Translations under genes and position numbers: made by a program | Assembly: GCA_965261535.1 (NCBI GenBank) | Contig: OZ253469.1 | Span: 4,777,413-4,841,412 of the forward strand | Reading direction: 5' to 3' | Length of the DNA: 64,000 nucleotides | DNA from: VXNE01 sp965261535 | Lineage (GTDB): Bacteria > Pseudomonadota > Gammaproteobacteria > Pseudomonadales > Azotimanducaceae | Shown: one piece after another, positions 42,867 through 51,517 of the stretch | How the letters are laid out: each line of letters opens with the position of its first letter | Numbering within the stretch: the stretch's first letter is position 1 | Notes under the pieces: generated by a model | The model's database searches: none | Told to the model about the DNA's origin: nothing | Seen by the model: only the letters and a program-made list of their open reading frames with translations

Positions 42867-43847
42867 CTATTCGGCGAGATGGCACGCTACCCGATGGTCG
42901 GGACGTAGTTCGCGCCATTCGGGTGCGAGGGTTGAACACTCCCGCACTGCCATTGGACATCGCGTGTGGAAGGGGCAACCCGGCGGCGGGTCGGAAGGAC
43001 TCGGCACATCGCCGCGCAAAATGATGCGCTCCCGCTGCGCCTCAAGTTCCGGGTCGTGCACCGGGGCAGCAGACAAAAGCGCTTGCGTATACGGATGCAT
43101 TGGCTCGTGGTAGAGCCGATCGCTCGGCGCGAGTTCGACTATCTTGCCGAGATACATCACCGCGACGCGATCGGCGATGTGACGAACCATGCCGAGATCG
43201 TGAGAGATGAACAGATAGGTGAGGCCGAGGCGTTCCTGCAGTTCTTCCAGCAGATTGACCACCTGCGCCTGGATGGAAACGTCCAGCGCCGCAATCGGTT
43301 CATCGCAAATGATCAAATCGGGCTCCAGCGCGAGCGCCCGCGCCACCCCGATGCGTTGCCGCTGGCCCCCCGAGAACTCGTGCGGGTAGCGGTTGGCGAA
43401 GCTGCGATCGAGCCCAACGGACTCGAGCAGCGCTTCCACCCGCCGCGCGAGTGCTTCTCCCTTGGCGAGGCCATGCTCGAACAGCGGCTCGCCGACGATG
43501 CTGCCAACGGTCATGCGCGGATTCAGACTGGCCTGCGGGTCCTGAAACACCATTTGCATCCGCCGGCGCAGTCGGCGCAGCGGCTCGCCGGTGAGCCGTG
43601 AGATGTCTTCGCCGCGAAAGCGCACGCTCCCCGCCGTCGGTTCGTACAGTCTCAGAATGGCACGCGCCGCGGTCGACTTCCCGCAGCCGCTTTCGCCGAC
43701 GAGGCCCAGGGTTTCCCCTTCGAGAATGGCGAAGTCGATACCATCCACCGCTCTCACAGTGCCGACCTGTCGCCGGAAGACGCCAGCCATGATGGGAAAG
43801 TGCATGGTCAGGCCTTCGACCTCGATAAGCGGCTCGCTATCAGGCAC
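42867..43847 (-). CDS. dppF: Peptide ABC transporter ATPase (DppF-like)
   Basis: The 326-residue ATPase has Walker A LVGESGCGKSTAARAI, VFQDPQASLNPRMTV, signature FSGGQRQRIGVARALAL, Walker B LIICDEPIAALDVS, an H-loop histidine in FISHDLGMV, and the C-terminal oligo_HPY extension with GCPFHTRCP. I chose GTG 43847 because GGGAGG lies five bases upstream; an in-frame ATG at 43862 has no such site. Either start overlaps the end of the companion ATPase gene, so the two are translationally coupled. It energises the DppBC permease. Confidence 0.93.
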   Translation of the reverse strand: MPDSEPLIEVEGLTMHFPIMAGVFRRQVGTVRAVDGIDFAILEGETLGLVGESGCGKSTAARAILRLYEPTAGSVRFRGEDISRLTGEPLRRLRRRMQMVFQDPQASLNPRMTVGSIVGEPLFEHGLAKGEALARRVEALLESVGLDRSFANRYPHEFSGGQRQRIGVARALALEPDLIICDEPIAALDVSIQAQVVNLLEELQERLGLTYLFISHDLGMVRHIADRVAVMYLGKIVELAPSDRLYHEPMHPYTQALLSAAPVHDPELEAQRERIILRGDVPSPSDPPPGCPFHTRCPMAVRECSTLAPEWRELRPDHRVACHLAE

Positions 43848-44859
43848 GGGGGCCTCCCGCATCGATGTCGTACCAGCACGCCACTTCGTGGCCACCGCCG
43901 ACCGGGAGCAGGGGCGGGTTCTCGCGGCGACAGGCGTCGAATGCGTGCGCGCAACGCGACACGAATGGGCATCCTCGGGGAGGCTCTGAGAGATGCGGCG
44001 GTTGCCCCGGAATGGTCGCCAAACGATTGGCGCGCGTACCGTCCAGCCGCGGCAGGGTGCCCAGCAAGCCGCGCGTGTAGGGGTGTTGGGGCCTGCCATA
44101 TAGTGAGCCAACGTCGGCGCGCTCAACGATTTGCCCGGCGTACATGACTGCGATCCGATCCGCGAGTCCGGCCAGGACGCCAAGATCGTGCGTGATCCAG
44201 ATGATCGCGATGCCGAACTGACGCCGAAGCTCCTTGACGAGGTCCAGAATCTGCGCCTGGATCGTCACGTCGAGCGCGGTCGTGGGTTCATCCGCGATCA
44301 ACAGCTTTGGATTGCACGCAAGGGCGATGGCGATCATGACGCGCTGCCGCATGCCGCCCGAGAACTGGTGAGGGAAGGCGGAAAGTCGATCTTCCGCGGA
44401 TGGAATCCCGACGCGCTCAAGCATTTCCACTGCGCGTCGACGGGCGGCGGATCTGCCCATGCCGAGATGCGTTCGCAAAGGCTCCATCAACTGGTAGCCG
44501 ATGGTGAGCACCGGGTTCAGCGAGGTCATCGGGTCCTGAAAGATGAAACCGACCTCGGCGCCCCGAACGCGTCGCAGTTCCTCGGCGTCGAGCGCCATCA
44601 GGTCCTTGCCGTCGAGCCAAGCCCGGCCCGAAACGATTTCGGCGGGAGGCATCGGCAGGAGTTTCAACATCGACAACATCGTGACGCTTTTGCCGCAGCC
44701 GCTTTCCCCGACCACCCCCAGCAACTCGCCTTCGTCAAGATCGAAACCGACTCCATTGACCGCGTATATCGTGCCATCCCGCGTGTGGAAGCGGGTATGG
44801 ATATCCTCGACCTCCAGCACCTTGCGTCGTGGGATCTCTGGTCCGACTTTCTGATTCAT
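43840..44859 (-). CDS. dppD: Peptide ABC transporter ATPase (DppD-like)
   Basis: First gene of the operon dppD-dppF-binding protein-dppB-dppC. The 339-residue ATPase has Walker A VVGESGCGKSVTMLSML, FIFQDPMTSLNPVLTIG, FSGGMRQRVMIAIAL signature, Walker B LLIADEPTTALDVT, WITHDLGVLAG, and a C-terminal PGQPPHLSEPPRGCPF region that binds the Fe-S or substrate-related extension in this family. Placing both ATPases before the binding protein is less common than the E. coli dppABCDF order. Confidence 0.93.
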   Translation of the reverse strand: MNQKVGPEIPRRKVLEVEDIHTRFHTRDGTIYAVNGVGFDLDEGELLGVVGESGCGKSVTMLSMLKLLPMPPAEIVSGRAWLDGKDLMALDAEELRRVRGAEVGFIFQDPMTSLNPVLTIGYQLMEPLRTHLGMGRSAARRRAVEMLERVGIPSAEDRLSAFPHQFSGGMRQRVMIAIALACNPKLLIADEPTTALDVTIQAQILDLVKELRRQFGIAIIWITHDLGVLAGLADRIAVMYAGQIVERADVGSLYGRPQHPYTRGLLGTLPRLDGTRANRLATIPGQPPHLSEPPRGCPFVSRCAHAFDACRRENPPLLPVGGGHEVACWYDIDAGGPRA

Positions 44860-44937
44860 GAAGTCCCCGCGCGCCCCTGACGCCCTCCGATATTGGCTAT
44901 GACCCGGATACCGAACGCATCGTTCCAGGCTATGCGA

Positions 44938-45564
44938 TCAGCCGACACCGAATTTCTCGCGCAGGTGATCGAATGCGCGAGGCGTCTCCAGGGCTGCCCG
45001 CATGATTTGCTGCGCACATTGTCTTGGCGTGGAGTTCGTGGTGTCGACTTCCACGTCGTAGACGCAGTGCGCGTGAATGCTATGGAAATGGGATGTCGCC
45101 GTCCCCGGAAAGCGCCCGGGTCGAGTGGCTTCCCGCGCGTTGACAGCCGCCAGGTCGCAGCGAATGCCGGCGAAGGTCACATCCAGTCCCGCCAGGACCT
45201 CAAGATAGTCCACCAGGAAGGACTTCTCGAATATCAGGTCGTCGACGATCACAGGGTTGCCGGCGCGGGCAAATACGGCGATGGTCCGGTGCATCCCGCG
45301 CAGAACTCGCCTGCCTACATCGCCGAAGCGAATTTCGGTCATCCGCTCCCCATCGCGTTCGATGGGCACCACATTCATCCCGCGCGCCCCGGGATCGCCA
45401 GAGGGAGAGTTAAGCCCGCGAAATCGATCAGACATGCCGTCGCGGAACTGATCGAGGGCGATGTGCTGGTAGGGCTCCCGGTAGAGTTGCTGGAGCATGC
45501 GCGCGATGGTGGTCTTGCCCGAGCTGGACGACCCGTTCAACAGAATGATCCTTCCTGACGTCAT
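44938..45564 (-). CDS. Chloramphenicol phosphotransferase-like P-loop kinase
   Basis: The 208-residue protein has the Walker A IILLNGSSSSGKTTIARML and the overall pattern of the CPT-like family: ALDQFRDGM, VIVDDLIFEKSFL, and ATRPGRFPGTATSHFHSIHAHCVYDVEVDT near the end. Family members phosphorylate chloramphenicol in a producer, but most bacterial homologues have unknown substrates, so no resistance function should be assumed. ATG 45564 has AAGG upstream; the longer open frame is discounted. It is divergent from nothing and follows a PfkB-type kinase gene on the same strand. Confidence 0.75.
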   Translation of the reverse strand: MTSGRIILLNGSSSSGKTTIARMLQQLYREPYQHIALDQFRDGMSDRFRGLNSPSGDPGARGMNVVPIERDGERMTEIRFGDVGRRVLRGMHRTIAVFARAGNPVIVDDLIFEKSFLVDYLEVLAGLDVTFAGIRCDLAAVNAREATRPGRFPGTATSHFHSIHAHCVYDVEVDTTNSTPRQCAQQIMRAALETPRAFDHLREKFGVG

Positions 45565-45696
45565 GGGAAGCCCTTCTCCCGACCGATTCCGGGCCCTCGT
45601 TGCGCCGAACGCTTCCAGCGCCCGCGGGCGCTCCACCTCGCCAGCATGGTAGCCCCGGACCCAAGAGGCCACAAATGCGAAAAGCGCGGGCGCGCG

Positions 45697-46653
45697 CTAG
45701 TCATCGCCGCTATCTCTGCGCATGTGTTCCGCGAGCCACGCGGGCGCATCGTTCCAGGACTCGCGGTAGCGCTGCGCGTAGTCGCCAAAGTCGTGCGACT
45801 GGGTGCCCTCGTGCTCAATGTTGATGGTGGCCGCGCATGCGCCGGCGCGCATCGCATCTTGCATCGTGGCGCCGCGCAAGCGCGCATCGACAAAGCCGGC
45901 GCGATACGCATCTCCGCAACCGGTGGGGTCCTTGACCACCGCCGCCGACACTGCGGGGACGGCGATGTCGCCGCAGTACGATCCCGTTTCGCCGGTGGTC
46001 ACGACGACGTATTCCGGAGCGCGCATTTCCTCATTGCACTTGCTCGTGAGCGTCGCGAATTCGAACTCGTTGACAATCAACGCGTCTGACAAGGCGACGA
46101 GTTCTCTCGCCTCGCAAGCCGTGAAGTCGGTCAGTCCCTGTCCGGGGTCGCAAAGAAACGGTACGGCTTTCGCGCGCATGACACGGGCCGCGTCGATCAT
46201 GTTCACCGCGATATCGGGCGCCAGCACCGCGTAGTCGGGCAGGCGATCTGCCACAAATGCCGACAGGCGCTGCGCGAAGTCACCGACCCTGGCCGGGCCT
46301 GGAAAAAAACCCGTGAATTGATTGCGCTCGGCATCGGTGAACACGAATGCGTGGGATGAATACCCCGCACCCGACAACCGGGTGATGCCGCTCTGATCGA
46401 TAACGAGGCCGTCGAGATGGCTTCGATAGTCGTCGCCGTAGTCGTCCCCGACAAACACAAACGGCACGGCGTCCTGTCCGAGCCGGCTCAGACCGTAGGC
46501 GATGTTCATGGCGCAGCCACCGAAACGGCGTTCGATGCGCTCGAGTTGAATCGACAGATTAACGCCGGGATGGCGGGGTAGTCGGGAAAAACGACCGCCG
46601 TAATCGGCCACGTAGTCTATGGCCAGCGTTCCGGTGACGAGGATGCGCGACAT
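45697..46653 (-). CDS. PfkB-family carbohydrate/nucleoside kinase
   Basis: The 318-residue ribokinase-superfamily protein has VTGTLAIDYVADY at the start, RRFGGCAMNIAYGLSRLG (the first PfkB signature), VFVGDDYGDDYRSHL, VNEFEFATL and the second signature DPTGCGDAYRAGFVDA with the catalytic Asp. It is closest in style to proteins annotated as adenosine kinase-like in gammaproteobacteria. Substrate not determinable here. It precedes the CPT-like kinase by about 130 bp and may share its transcript. Confidence 0.85.
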   Translation of the reverse strand: MSRILVTGTLAIDYVADYGGRFSRLPRHPGVNLSIQLERIERRFGGCAMNIAYGLSRLGQDAVPFVFVGDDYGDDYRSHLDGLVIDQSGITRLSGAGYSSHAFVFTDAERNQFTGFFPGPARVGDFAQRLSAFVADRLPDYAVLAPDIAVNMIDAARVMRAKAVPFLCDPGQGLTDFTACEARELVALSDALIVNEFEFATLTSKCNEEMRAPEYVVVTTGETGSYCGDIAVPAVSAAVVKDPTGCGDAYRAGFVDARLRGATMQDAMRAGACAATINIEHEGTQSHDFGDYAQRYRESWNDAPAWLAEHMRRDSGDD

Positions 46654-46745
46654 GGAGGTTTGGCGCAGGTCTGATGGCAGGAAACGAAGCGCTCGGGAGC
46701 GCCCTCGCGCAGTCTGTGTTTGCGCCGCGTTACCGAACGGCGCGC

Positions 46746-47153
46746 TCAGTTCCCCGCAGCGAGTGAGACGTTGGCCACTCCAGCCTGCCGTGCGGAGTCC
46801 ATTACGTGCACCATGACTTCCGTTCGCGATTCGGCATGCGGCTGAATGATAACCGGCGCCTCGGGGTTTTCCGCGTGCAGACGTTCGATATTGGCGCGCA
46901 CCGAACGCCAGTCGACGTCGCGCTGAGCGATAAATATGTGGTCTCGGCTGGTGATGCGGACGATGATGCTGCGTTTGTCCGGGTCTACGGTCTTCGGTTT
47001 GTCATCGTCCGGCTGATTGACATCCAGACCGACTTCCTTCACGAAGGTTGCCGTCACAATAAAAAAGATGAGCATGATGAAGACGACGTCCAACATGGGC
47101 GTCAGGTTGATTTGCGCGCCGTCGTCGTCGTCGCGTCTCGCGTACCTGCGCAT
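46746..47153 (-). CDS. exbD: ExbD/TolR-family biopolymer transport protein
   Basis: The 135-residue protein has a short cytoplasmic N-terminus (RRDDDDGAQINLTPMLDVVF), one transmembrane helix with the critical Asp in LTPMLDVVFIMLIFFIVT, and a periplasmic ExbD domain ending MDSARQAGVANVSLAAG. ExbD normally works with ExbB (TolQ/MotA family) and TonB to harness the proton gradient. Neither partner is adjacent: a PfkB kinase lies on one side and a transporter operon on the other. It may serve an ExbB encoded elsewhere. The start is ATG 47153. Confidence 0.88.
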   Translation of the reverse strand: MRRYARRDDDDGAQINLTPMLDVVFIMLIFFIVTATFVKEVGLDVNQPDDDKPKTVDPDKRSIIVRITSRDHIFIAQRDVDWRSVRANIERLHAENPEAPVIIQPHAESRTEVMVHVMDSARQAGVANVSLAAGN

Positions 47154-47273
47154 GTTCTCTTCCCCTGTCTCGTCGACCCGCCGTTCGGTTCCAGCTGGCG
47201 CGGCCGTTGATGCGGCTTGGGTTCTATCTTAACCGACGCGAGCGTGAAGTCGAATGGTCCCGTTAAGCATATT

Positions 47274-48746
47274 TCACAATTGCACTCCGACACTAGGCCT
47301 GTTCTGCCACCACCGAATCGCCGGAGCCAGCCAGATCACGGCGCAAGCGATCGCGAGCACGACCGTGGCCGGACGATGCAGGAGCATCGACAACGATCCG
47401 TCCGCGAGGTAGAGAGTCCGCCGCAGGTTTTCCTCCAGCATGCCGCTCAGGATGAAGCCGAGCAGGAGAGGCGCCAGCGGAAAACTCGCCCAACGCAGCG
47501 CCAGGGCCGCGATGCCGAAGGCGAGCATCAGGTAGAGGTCGAACGCATTCGAGGTGGTGAGATAGACGCCGACGAGGGAAAAAGCCACAACGAACGGAAT
47601 GAGCACCGGCCGCGAGACCTGAATCAGCCGGGAGATGTAGGGTATCAACGGCAGGTTCAGCCCCAGTAGCACCAGGTTGCCGACATACATGGAGACAATC
47701 ACCCCCCAGAACACCGCGGGGTCGGTCTCCAGCAGGCGTGGACCGGGCTGAATACCGAGACTGAGCATGACGCCCAATAGCACTGCGGTGGTGCCGGAAC
47801 CGGGAATGCCCAGGGTCAGGAGCGGTACGAAGGAACCCGTGCAAGCGGCGTTGTTGGCGGCCTCCGGAGCGGCGATGCCGCAAGCGGGGTTGCGGTTGAA
47901 GCGCTTTTCGAACTCGTAGGCGAAGAAACTCGCCAGCGTCGCCCCGGCGCCCGGCAATACGCCGACCAGGAATCCGAGCGCGGAGTTGCGTCCTATGGTC
48001 GGTGTGATGGCTCGCGCATCCCCCTTCGCCAGACGGACGCTGGTTGTGGGACGATAGGGGTCGGCGCGTTCCGTTGTCGTCAGCATATGGAACGCCTCGG
48101 CGAGGGCGAACACGGCCATGGCGAGCAGAATGAAACTGATGCCATCCATGAGGTCGAGGCGCCCGAACGTAAACCGCTGCACGCCGGCCGACTGATCCGT
48201 CCCTACGGTTCCAAGCATCAACCCGAGCAGGGCGGCGACACACGACTTGGCCACGCGTCCGCGCTCGGCGAAAGCAGCGATACTCGATAACGCGAAGATC
48301 AGGATCAGGGTGTATTCCGGCGATTGGAACGCGGTCGCCCAAGAAGCGAGAATCCCTGCGAAGAGGAGCAGGGCGACGGCGCCGATGGTGCCGCCGGCAA
48401 ACGAGGCGTAGGCGGCGATGGCGAGCGCCCGCCCCGCTTCGCCGCTGCGTGCCATCGGATAGCCGTCGAATGAGGTGGCCACGGTGGAGGCGACGCCGGG
48501 CGCGTTGATCAGGATAGACGAGGTGGAACCACCGAACACCGCGCCGTAGTACACCCCCGCCATCATGATGAGTCCCGCCGCCGGCTCCATCGTATAGCTC
48601 ACGGGGATCATCAGGGCGATGGCCGTGATCGGCCCCAATCCGGGCAGCATGCCGATCAGAGTCCCCGCGCAGCACCCCGCGGCCACCCAAAGCAGGTTGG
48701 CCGGATCGAGAGCCGTCGCGAGACCAGCCGCAATGCCTTCCCACAT
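47274..48746 (-). CDS. tctA: Tripartite tricarboxylate transporter large permease TctA
   Basis: The 490-residue, twelve-helix protein shows the TctA signatures GMLPGLGPITAIALMIPVSY, YYGAVFGGSTSSILINAPG, FLVGVLPGAGATLASFFAYEFEKRF and TLGIPGSGTTAVLLGVM. It forms the conducting subunit with TctB and takes carboxylates delivered by TctC. ATG 48746 overlaps the tctB stop by one base; the frame is open far upstream but that part opposes tctB. The order SMP-30, tctC, tctB, tctA, all overlapping, makes one transcript. Confidence 0.93.
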   Translation of the reverse strand: MWEGIAAGLATALDPANLLWVAAGCCAGTLIGMLPGLGPITAIALMIPVSYTMEPAAGLIMMAGVYYGAVFGGSTSSILINAPGVASTVATSFDGYPMARSGEAGRALAIAAYASFAGGTIGAVALLLFAGILASWATAFQSPEYTLILIFALSSIAAFAERGRVAKSCVAALLGLMLGTVGTDQSAGVQRFTFGRLDLMDGISFILLAMAVFALAEAFHMLTTTERADPYRPTTSVRLAKGDARAITPTIGRNSALGFLVGVLPGAGATLASFFAYEFEKRFNRNPACGIAAPEAANNAACTGSFVPLLTLGIPGSGTTAVLLGVMLSLGIQPGPRLLETDPAVFWGVIVSMYVGNLVLLGLNLPLIPYISRLIQVSRPVLIPFVVAFSLVGVYLTTSNAFDLYLMLAFGIAALALRWASFPLAPLLLGFILSGMLEENLRRTLYLADGSLSMLLHRPATVVLAIACAVIWLAPAIRWWQNRPSVGVQL

Positions 48747-49180
48747 CAGGACCACCAATCGCCAGGATGTATGTAGACGTCGAGCGCCACCTCGATCAGC
48801 ATCCATCCAATGATCGCCGTGGCGACCGGAGCCGCGACGAGCACCAACGGACGCCTTTCGCCCAGCAGCGCCAGGGACGCACACAGGAAGAGCGCAAGCG
48901 AAGGCCACAAACCTGCGCCAGGGATCAGGACGGCGAAGGCAACGATGCATGCGGACATTGTGGCGAGCGGCTTGTACCGCCGAGATGCATCGCCGGGCGC
49001 GACGCCACGCAGCAACATGCCCGCGGCAAACAACGCGAGCAGGGAACCGCAGAACAATGGCAAGGCGCGCGCGTTGACCAGTTCGTCGGCCGACCACGGG
49101 TCGAGTTCGATGCGCGCTGCCGCCCACAAATAGACGCCGGCCACTACGAGCAGCGCCAGCGGCACCCAGCGGCCGGTCAC
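48746..49180 (-). CDS. tctB: Tripartite tricarboxylate transporter small permease TctB
   Basis: The 144-residue, four-helix membrane protein has the low-conservation TctB profile: a first helix (residues 5-22), a polar loop, a helix around 40-58, and paired helices at the C-terminus. It is recognised mainly from its place between tctC and tctA and its size. GTG 49180 overlaps the tctC stop (GTGA), and its own stop overlaps the tctA start. Confidence 0.85.
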   Translation of the reverse strand: MTGRWVPLALLVVAGVYLWAAARIELDPWSADELVNARALPLFCGSLLALFAAGMLLRGVAPGDASRRYKPLATMSACIVAFAVLIPGAGLWPSLALFLCASLALLGERRPLVLVAAPVATAIIGWMLIEVALDVYIHPGDWWS

Positions 49181-50130
49181 CGCGCGAAACCAAGCTTCGC
49201 CATCGTCGCCGCCAACAATTCCTCCTGCTGTTCAAGGTATTGGGTAAAGTCGTCGCCGAACAGGTTTAGCGGTTCCCAGCCGTACTGTTCAAGCGTGTCG
49301 CTCCATGCGTCGGAAGCAGTCATCGCGCGAAAACGCTGGATATGCCGTTCGCGAATGCCGGCATCGACGTGTGGTGGGGCGAACATGCCGCGCCAATTGG
49401 CGAATCGTACCGGATAGCCGAGTTCTGTCAGGGTCGGGGCGTTTTCAATGGCCGGGACCCGCTTGGGCGCGGTGACCGCCAGAACGCGCACTTGGCCTGC
49501 GCGTATGAAGGCGATCGTTTCTCCGAGTCCCGTGGACAGGACTTCTATCTCGTCACCCAGGAGAGCAAGCATGGCCTTGCCGCCGCCGTCATAGGGCAGG
49601 TAGCGAACGCGCCGCGCGTCCACGCCGGCGGCATCGAGCGCCAACGCGGCGACAACGTGGTCGAGGCTACCTCGCGCGGAACCCCCGCCCAGGGTCACGG
49701 CGCGAGGATCTGCCTTCAGGCGCGCCACGGTACTGGGCCAGTCCCTAACAGGGGCCCCGTCTTTCACGACGAATATGCCGTAGTCGGCCACCAATCCGGC
49801 GATAGGAGTGAGATCGCGAAAACCCAAGGGGTACAGGTTCTGCAGGCGCCGCAGGATGAGCGGCGCCGAGTTCACGATCAGGGCCGTGCGAAAGCGGGCC
49901 GCATTTTCCACGAATACGCTCAAACCGCGGCCGCCGCCGGCGCCGGCGATGTTTTCGAACGAAACGGTTTGCGTTGGCTCGAGCGTTGCCAGCGTCCGTC
50001 CAGCCGCCCGAGCGGTTCCATCGAGGCCACCGCCGGCAGCGACAGGGATCACGATGTGGACGCGTTCCGCCCATGCCGCCCCCGCCAGCAACCAGGCGAC
50101 AATTGCCAAACTCCGGGTTCGTCGCATCAT
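49177..50130 (-). CDS. tctC: Tripartite tricarboxylate transporter binding protein TctC
   Basis: The 317-residue periplasmic binding protein has a signal peptide cut after AAWA and the TctC/BugD fold: VHIVIPVAAGGGLDGTARA, a FENIAGAGGGRGL substrate-anchoring loop, DLTPIAGLVADYGIFVV, and YDGGGKAMLALLGDEIEV. It captures a carboxylate for TctAB. It is encoded just after, and overlapping by ATGA, a gluconolactonase-like gene, suggesting that the ligand could be a sugar acid, though this is inference only. Confidence 0.9.
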   Translation of the reverse strand: MMRRTRSLAIVAWLLAGAAWAERVHIVIPVAAGGGLDGTARAAGRTLATLEPTQTVSFENIAGAGGGRGLSVFVENAARFRTALIVNSAPLILRRLQNLYPLGFRDLTPIAGLVADYGIFVVKDGAPVRDWPSTVARLKADPRAVTLGGGSARGSLDHVVAALALDAAGVDARRVRYLPYDGGGKAMLALLGDEIEVLSTGLGETIAFIRAGQVRVLAVTAPKRVPAIENAPTLTELGYPVRFANWRGMFAPPHVDAGIRERHIQRFRAMTASDAWSDTLEQYGWEPLNLFGDDFTQYLEQQEELLAATMAKLGFAR

Positions 50131-51080
50131 GGGCGTCCCGACATTCCGCTGGTCACCTTATTCAGATAATTGAGGGGGAGGCCGGGTTGCCCCCACGGCA
50201 TGGAAACGAGTTGGCCCGTGGAGGAAAGCGTGATGTACGCGGTCGCAAGGTCGGGTCCGCCGAAACAGATGTTCGTGGTCAAGGGATCGGGCATGGGCAC
50301 GAAACCCGGTTCGTCGCCCCGGGGCGACAGAACCGTGATACCGCCCTCCCTCAGTGTCGCGACGCAGATGTTGCCGACGGCATCGACAGCGAGTGAATCG
50401 AACAGGAAGTAGCCGGGCCGGCCCGGAACGAGCCGGCCGCCGTCGGGCTTGTCGCCGCGTTCGCCCGACAGTTCACCCGGCCCGCTGAGCGCATACGCCC
50501 ATAGACGGCCGGTGGGTGTTTCGGCCACGTACAGCGTGTCTTCGTCCGGTGACAGGCCGATGCCGTTCGGGCCTTCCATCGGAAAGATCATCTCTTCGAT
50601 ATGGCTGCCGTCCGTCTGCGCATAGAAAACGCCGGTACGGTCGCGTTCCCGCGGGCGCGTCTTCCCGAGGTCGGAGAACCAGAAGCCGCCTGACGCGTCG
50701 AAAACGATGTCGTTCGGCCCGCGGAGCGAGACACCATCGGCGTGCGTGTAGAGAACCTCAACCTCCCCGGTATCGAGATCGACGCGTTCGATGCGGCCAC
50801 CGCTGTAGTCTGTCGCCTGACCCTGCGCACGCAGGCGTCCCGGGCGTTCCGCCCAATTGAAGCCCCCGTTATTGCAGATGTAGCACTTGCCGTCGGGACC
50901 GATGGCGGCACCGTTCGGTCCGCCGCCGGTTTCGGCGACAACGGTGATTTCCCCGGACGGCGAGACGCGCGAGAGGGTGCCGCGCGCAATTTCGACCAAA
51001 ATGATGGAACCGTTCGGCATGGCAATGGGCCCCTCGGGGAAACGTAACCCCGAGGCGACGACCGTGGGTGCGGAAAGCAT
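50127..51080 (-). CDS. SMP-30/gluconolactonase-like protein
   Basis: The 317-residue six-bladed propeller has the SMP-30 features FPEGPIAMPNGS (metal-ligand Glu), GGPNGAAIGPDGKCYICNNGG, LRGPNDIVFDASGGFWFSD with the active-site Asn/Asp, and MEGPNGIGLSPDEDTLYVAET. Members hydrolyse gluconolactone and other sugar lactones or act as esterases. It leads the operon with tctCBA, a pairing that suggests lactone hydrolysis linked to uptake of the corresponding acid. No signal peptide is present. Confidence 0.87.
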   Translation of the reverse strand: MLSAPTVVASGLRFPEGPIAMPNGSIILVEIARGTLSRVSPSGEITVVAETGGGPNGAAIGPDGKCYICNNGGFNWAERPGRLRAQGQATDYSGGRIERVDLDTGEVEVLYTHADGVSLRGPNDIVFDASGGFWFSDLGKTRPRERDRTGVFYAQTDGSHIEEMIFPMEGPNGIGLSPDEDTLYVAETPTGRLWAYALSGPGELSGERGDKPDGGRLVPGRPGYFLFDSLAVDAVGNICVATLREGGITVLSPRGDEPGFVPMPDPLTTNICFGGPDLATAYITLSSTGQLVSMPWGQPGLPLNYLNKVTSGMSGRP

Positions 51081-51149
51081 GCGGTGTCCTTGTCGCTTGA
51101 ACCAGGCGAATGTTAAGGTCGGCTTGATTCACGCGCCACAGAAACCAAC

Positions 51150-51491
51150 ATGTTCCGACCCCTTTGCTTCTCGATCCTGGCGATATTTCTGACTGCCGGG
51201 TGCAAGAGCTACGTCGATGAATCCGCTGGCCGAACCGTCGGTGAGGTGATCGACGACGTAAGCATCAAGGTAAGAGTGAAGGCGAGCTTGGTGGGTGACA
51301 AGGAACTCAGCGGCTTTCGCATCAAAGTCGACGTGGACAAGGGGGTTGTGAGACTCCGCGGCAAGATCAGGCGACCCGAGTTGCGGCAGCGGGCGCTCAA
51401 ACTGGTGCGCGAGGTTCGGGGTGTCGTCGACATCGTGGACAAGCTGGTCCTCGTCGAATCACCGCAAAAGGAATCGAAACCCACGCCCTGA
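51150..51491 (+). CDS. BON-domain lipoprotein
   Basis: The 113-residue protein has a lipoprotein signal (LAIFLTAGC, acylated at Cys18) and one BON domain over residues 30-105. The domain shows VIDDVSIKVRVKASL, FRIKVDVDKGVVRLRGKI and ALKLVREVRGVVDIVDKLVL. BON proteins of the OsmY/DolP type bind phospholipid and help envelope integrity. The short form with one domain rather than two is common. It is divergent from the SMP-30 operon and converges on the acyl-CoA synthetase gene. Confidence 0.87.
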   Translation: MFRPLCFSILAIFLTAGCKSYVDESAGRTVGEVIDDVSIKVRVKASLVGDKELSGFRIKVDVDKGVVRLRGKIRRPELRQRALKLVREVRGVVDIVDKLVLVESPQKESKPTP

Positions 51492-51517
51492 TCGACGCGA
51501 ATGCTGCGGCTGAAGCT

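Noticed and set aside
44938..45564. Chloramphenicol resistance determinant
   Set aside because: The protein is only a distant CPT-like kinase. Most members of the family have other, unknown substrates and nothing here points to resistance.
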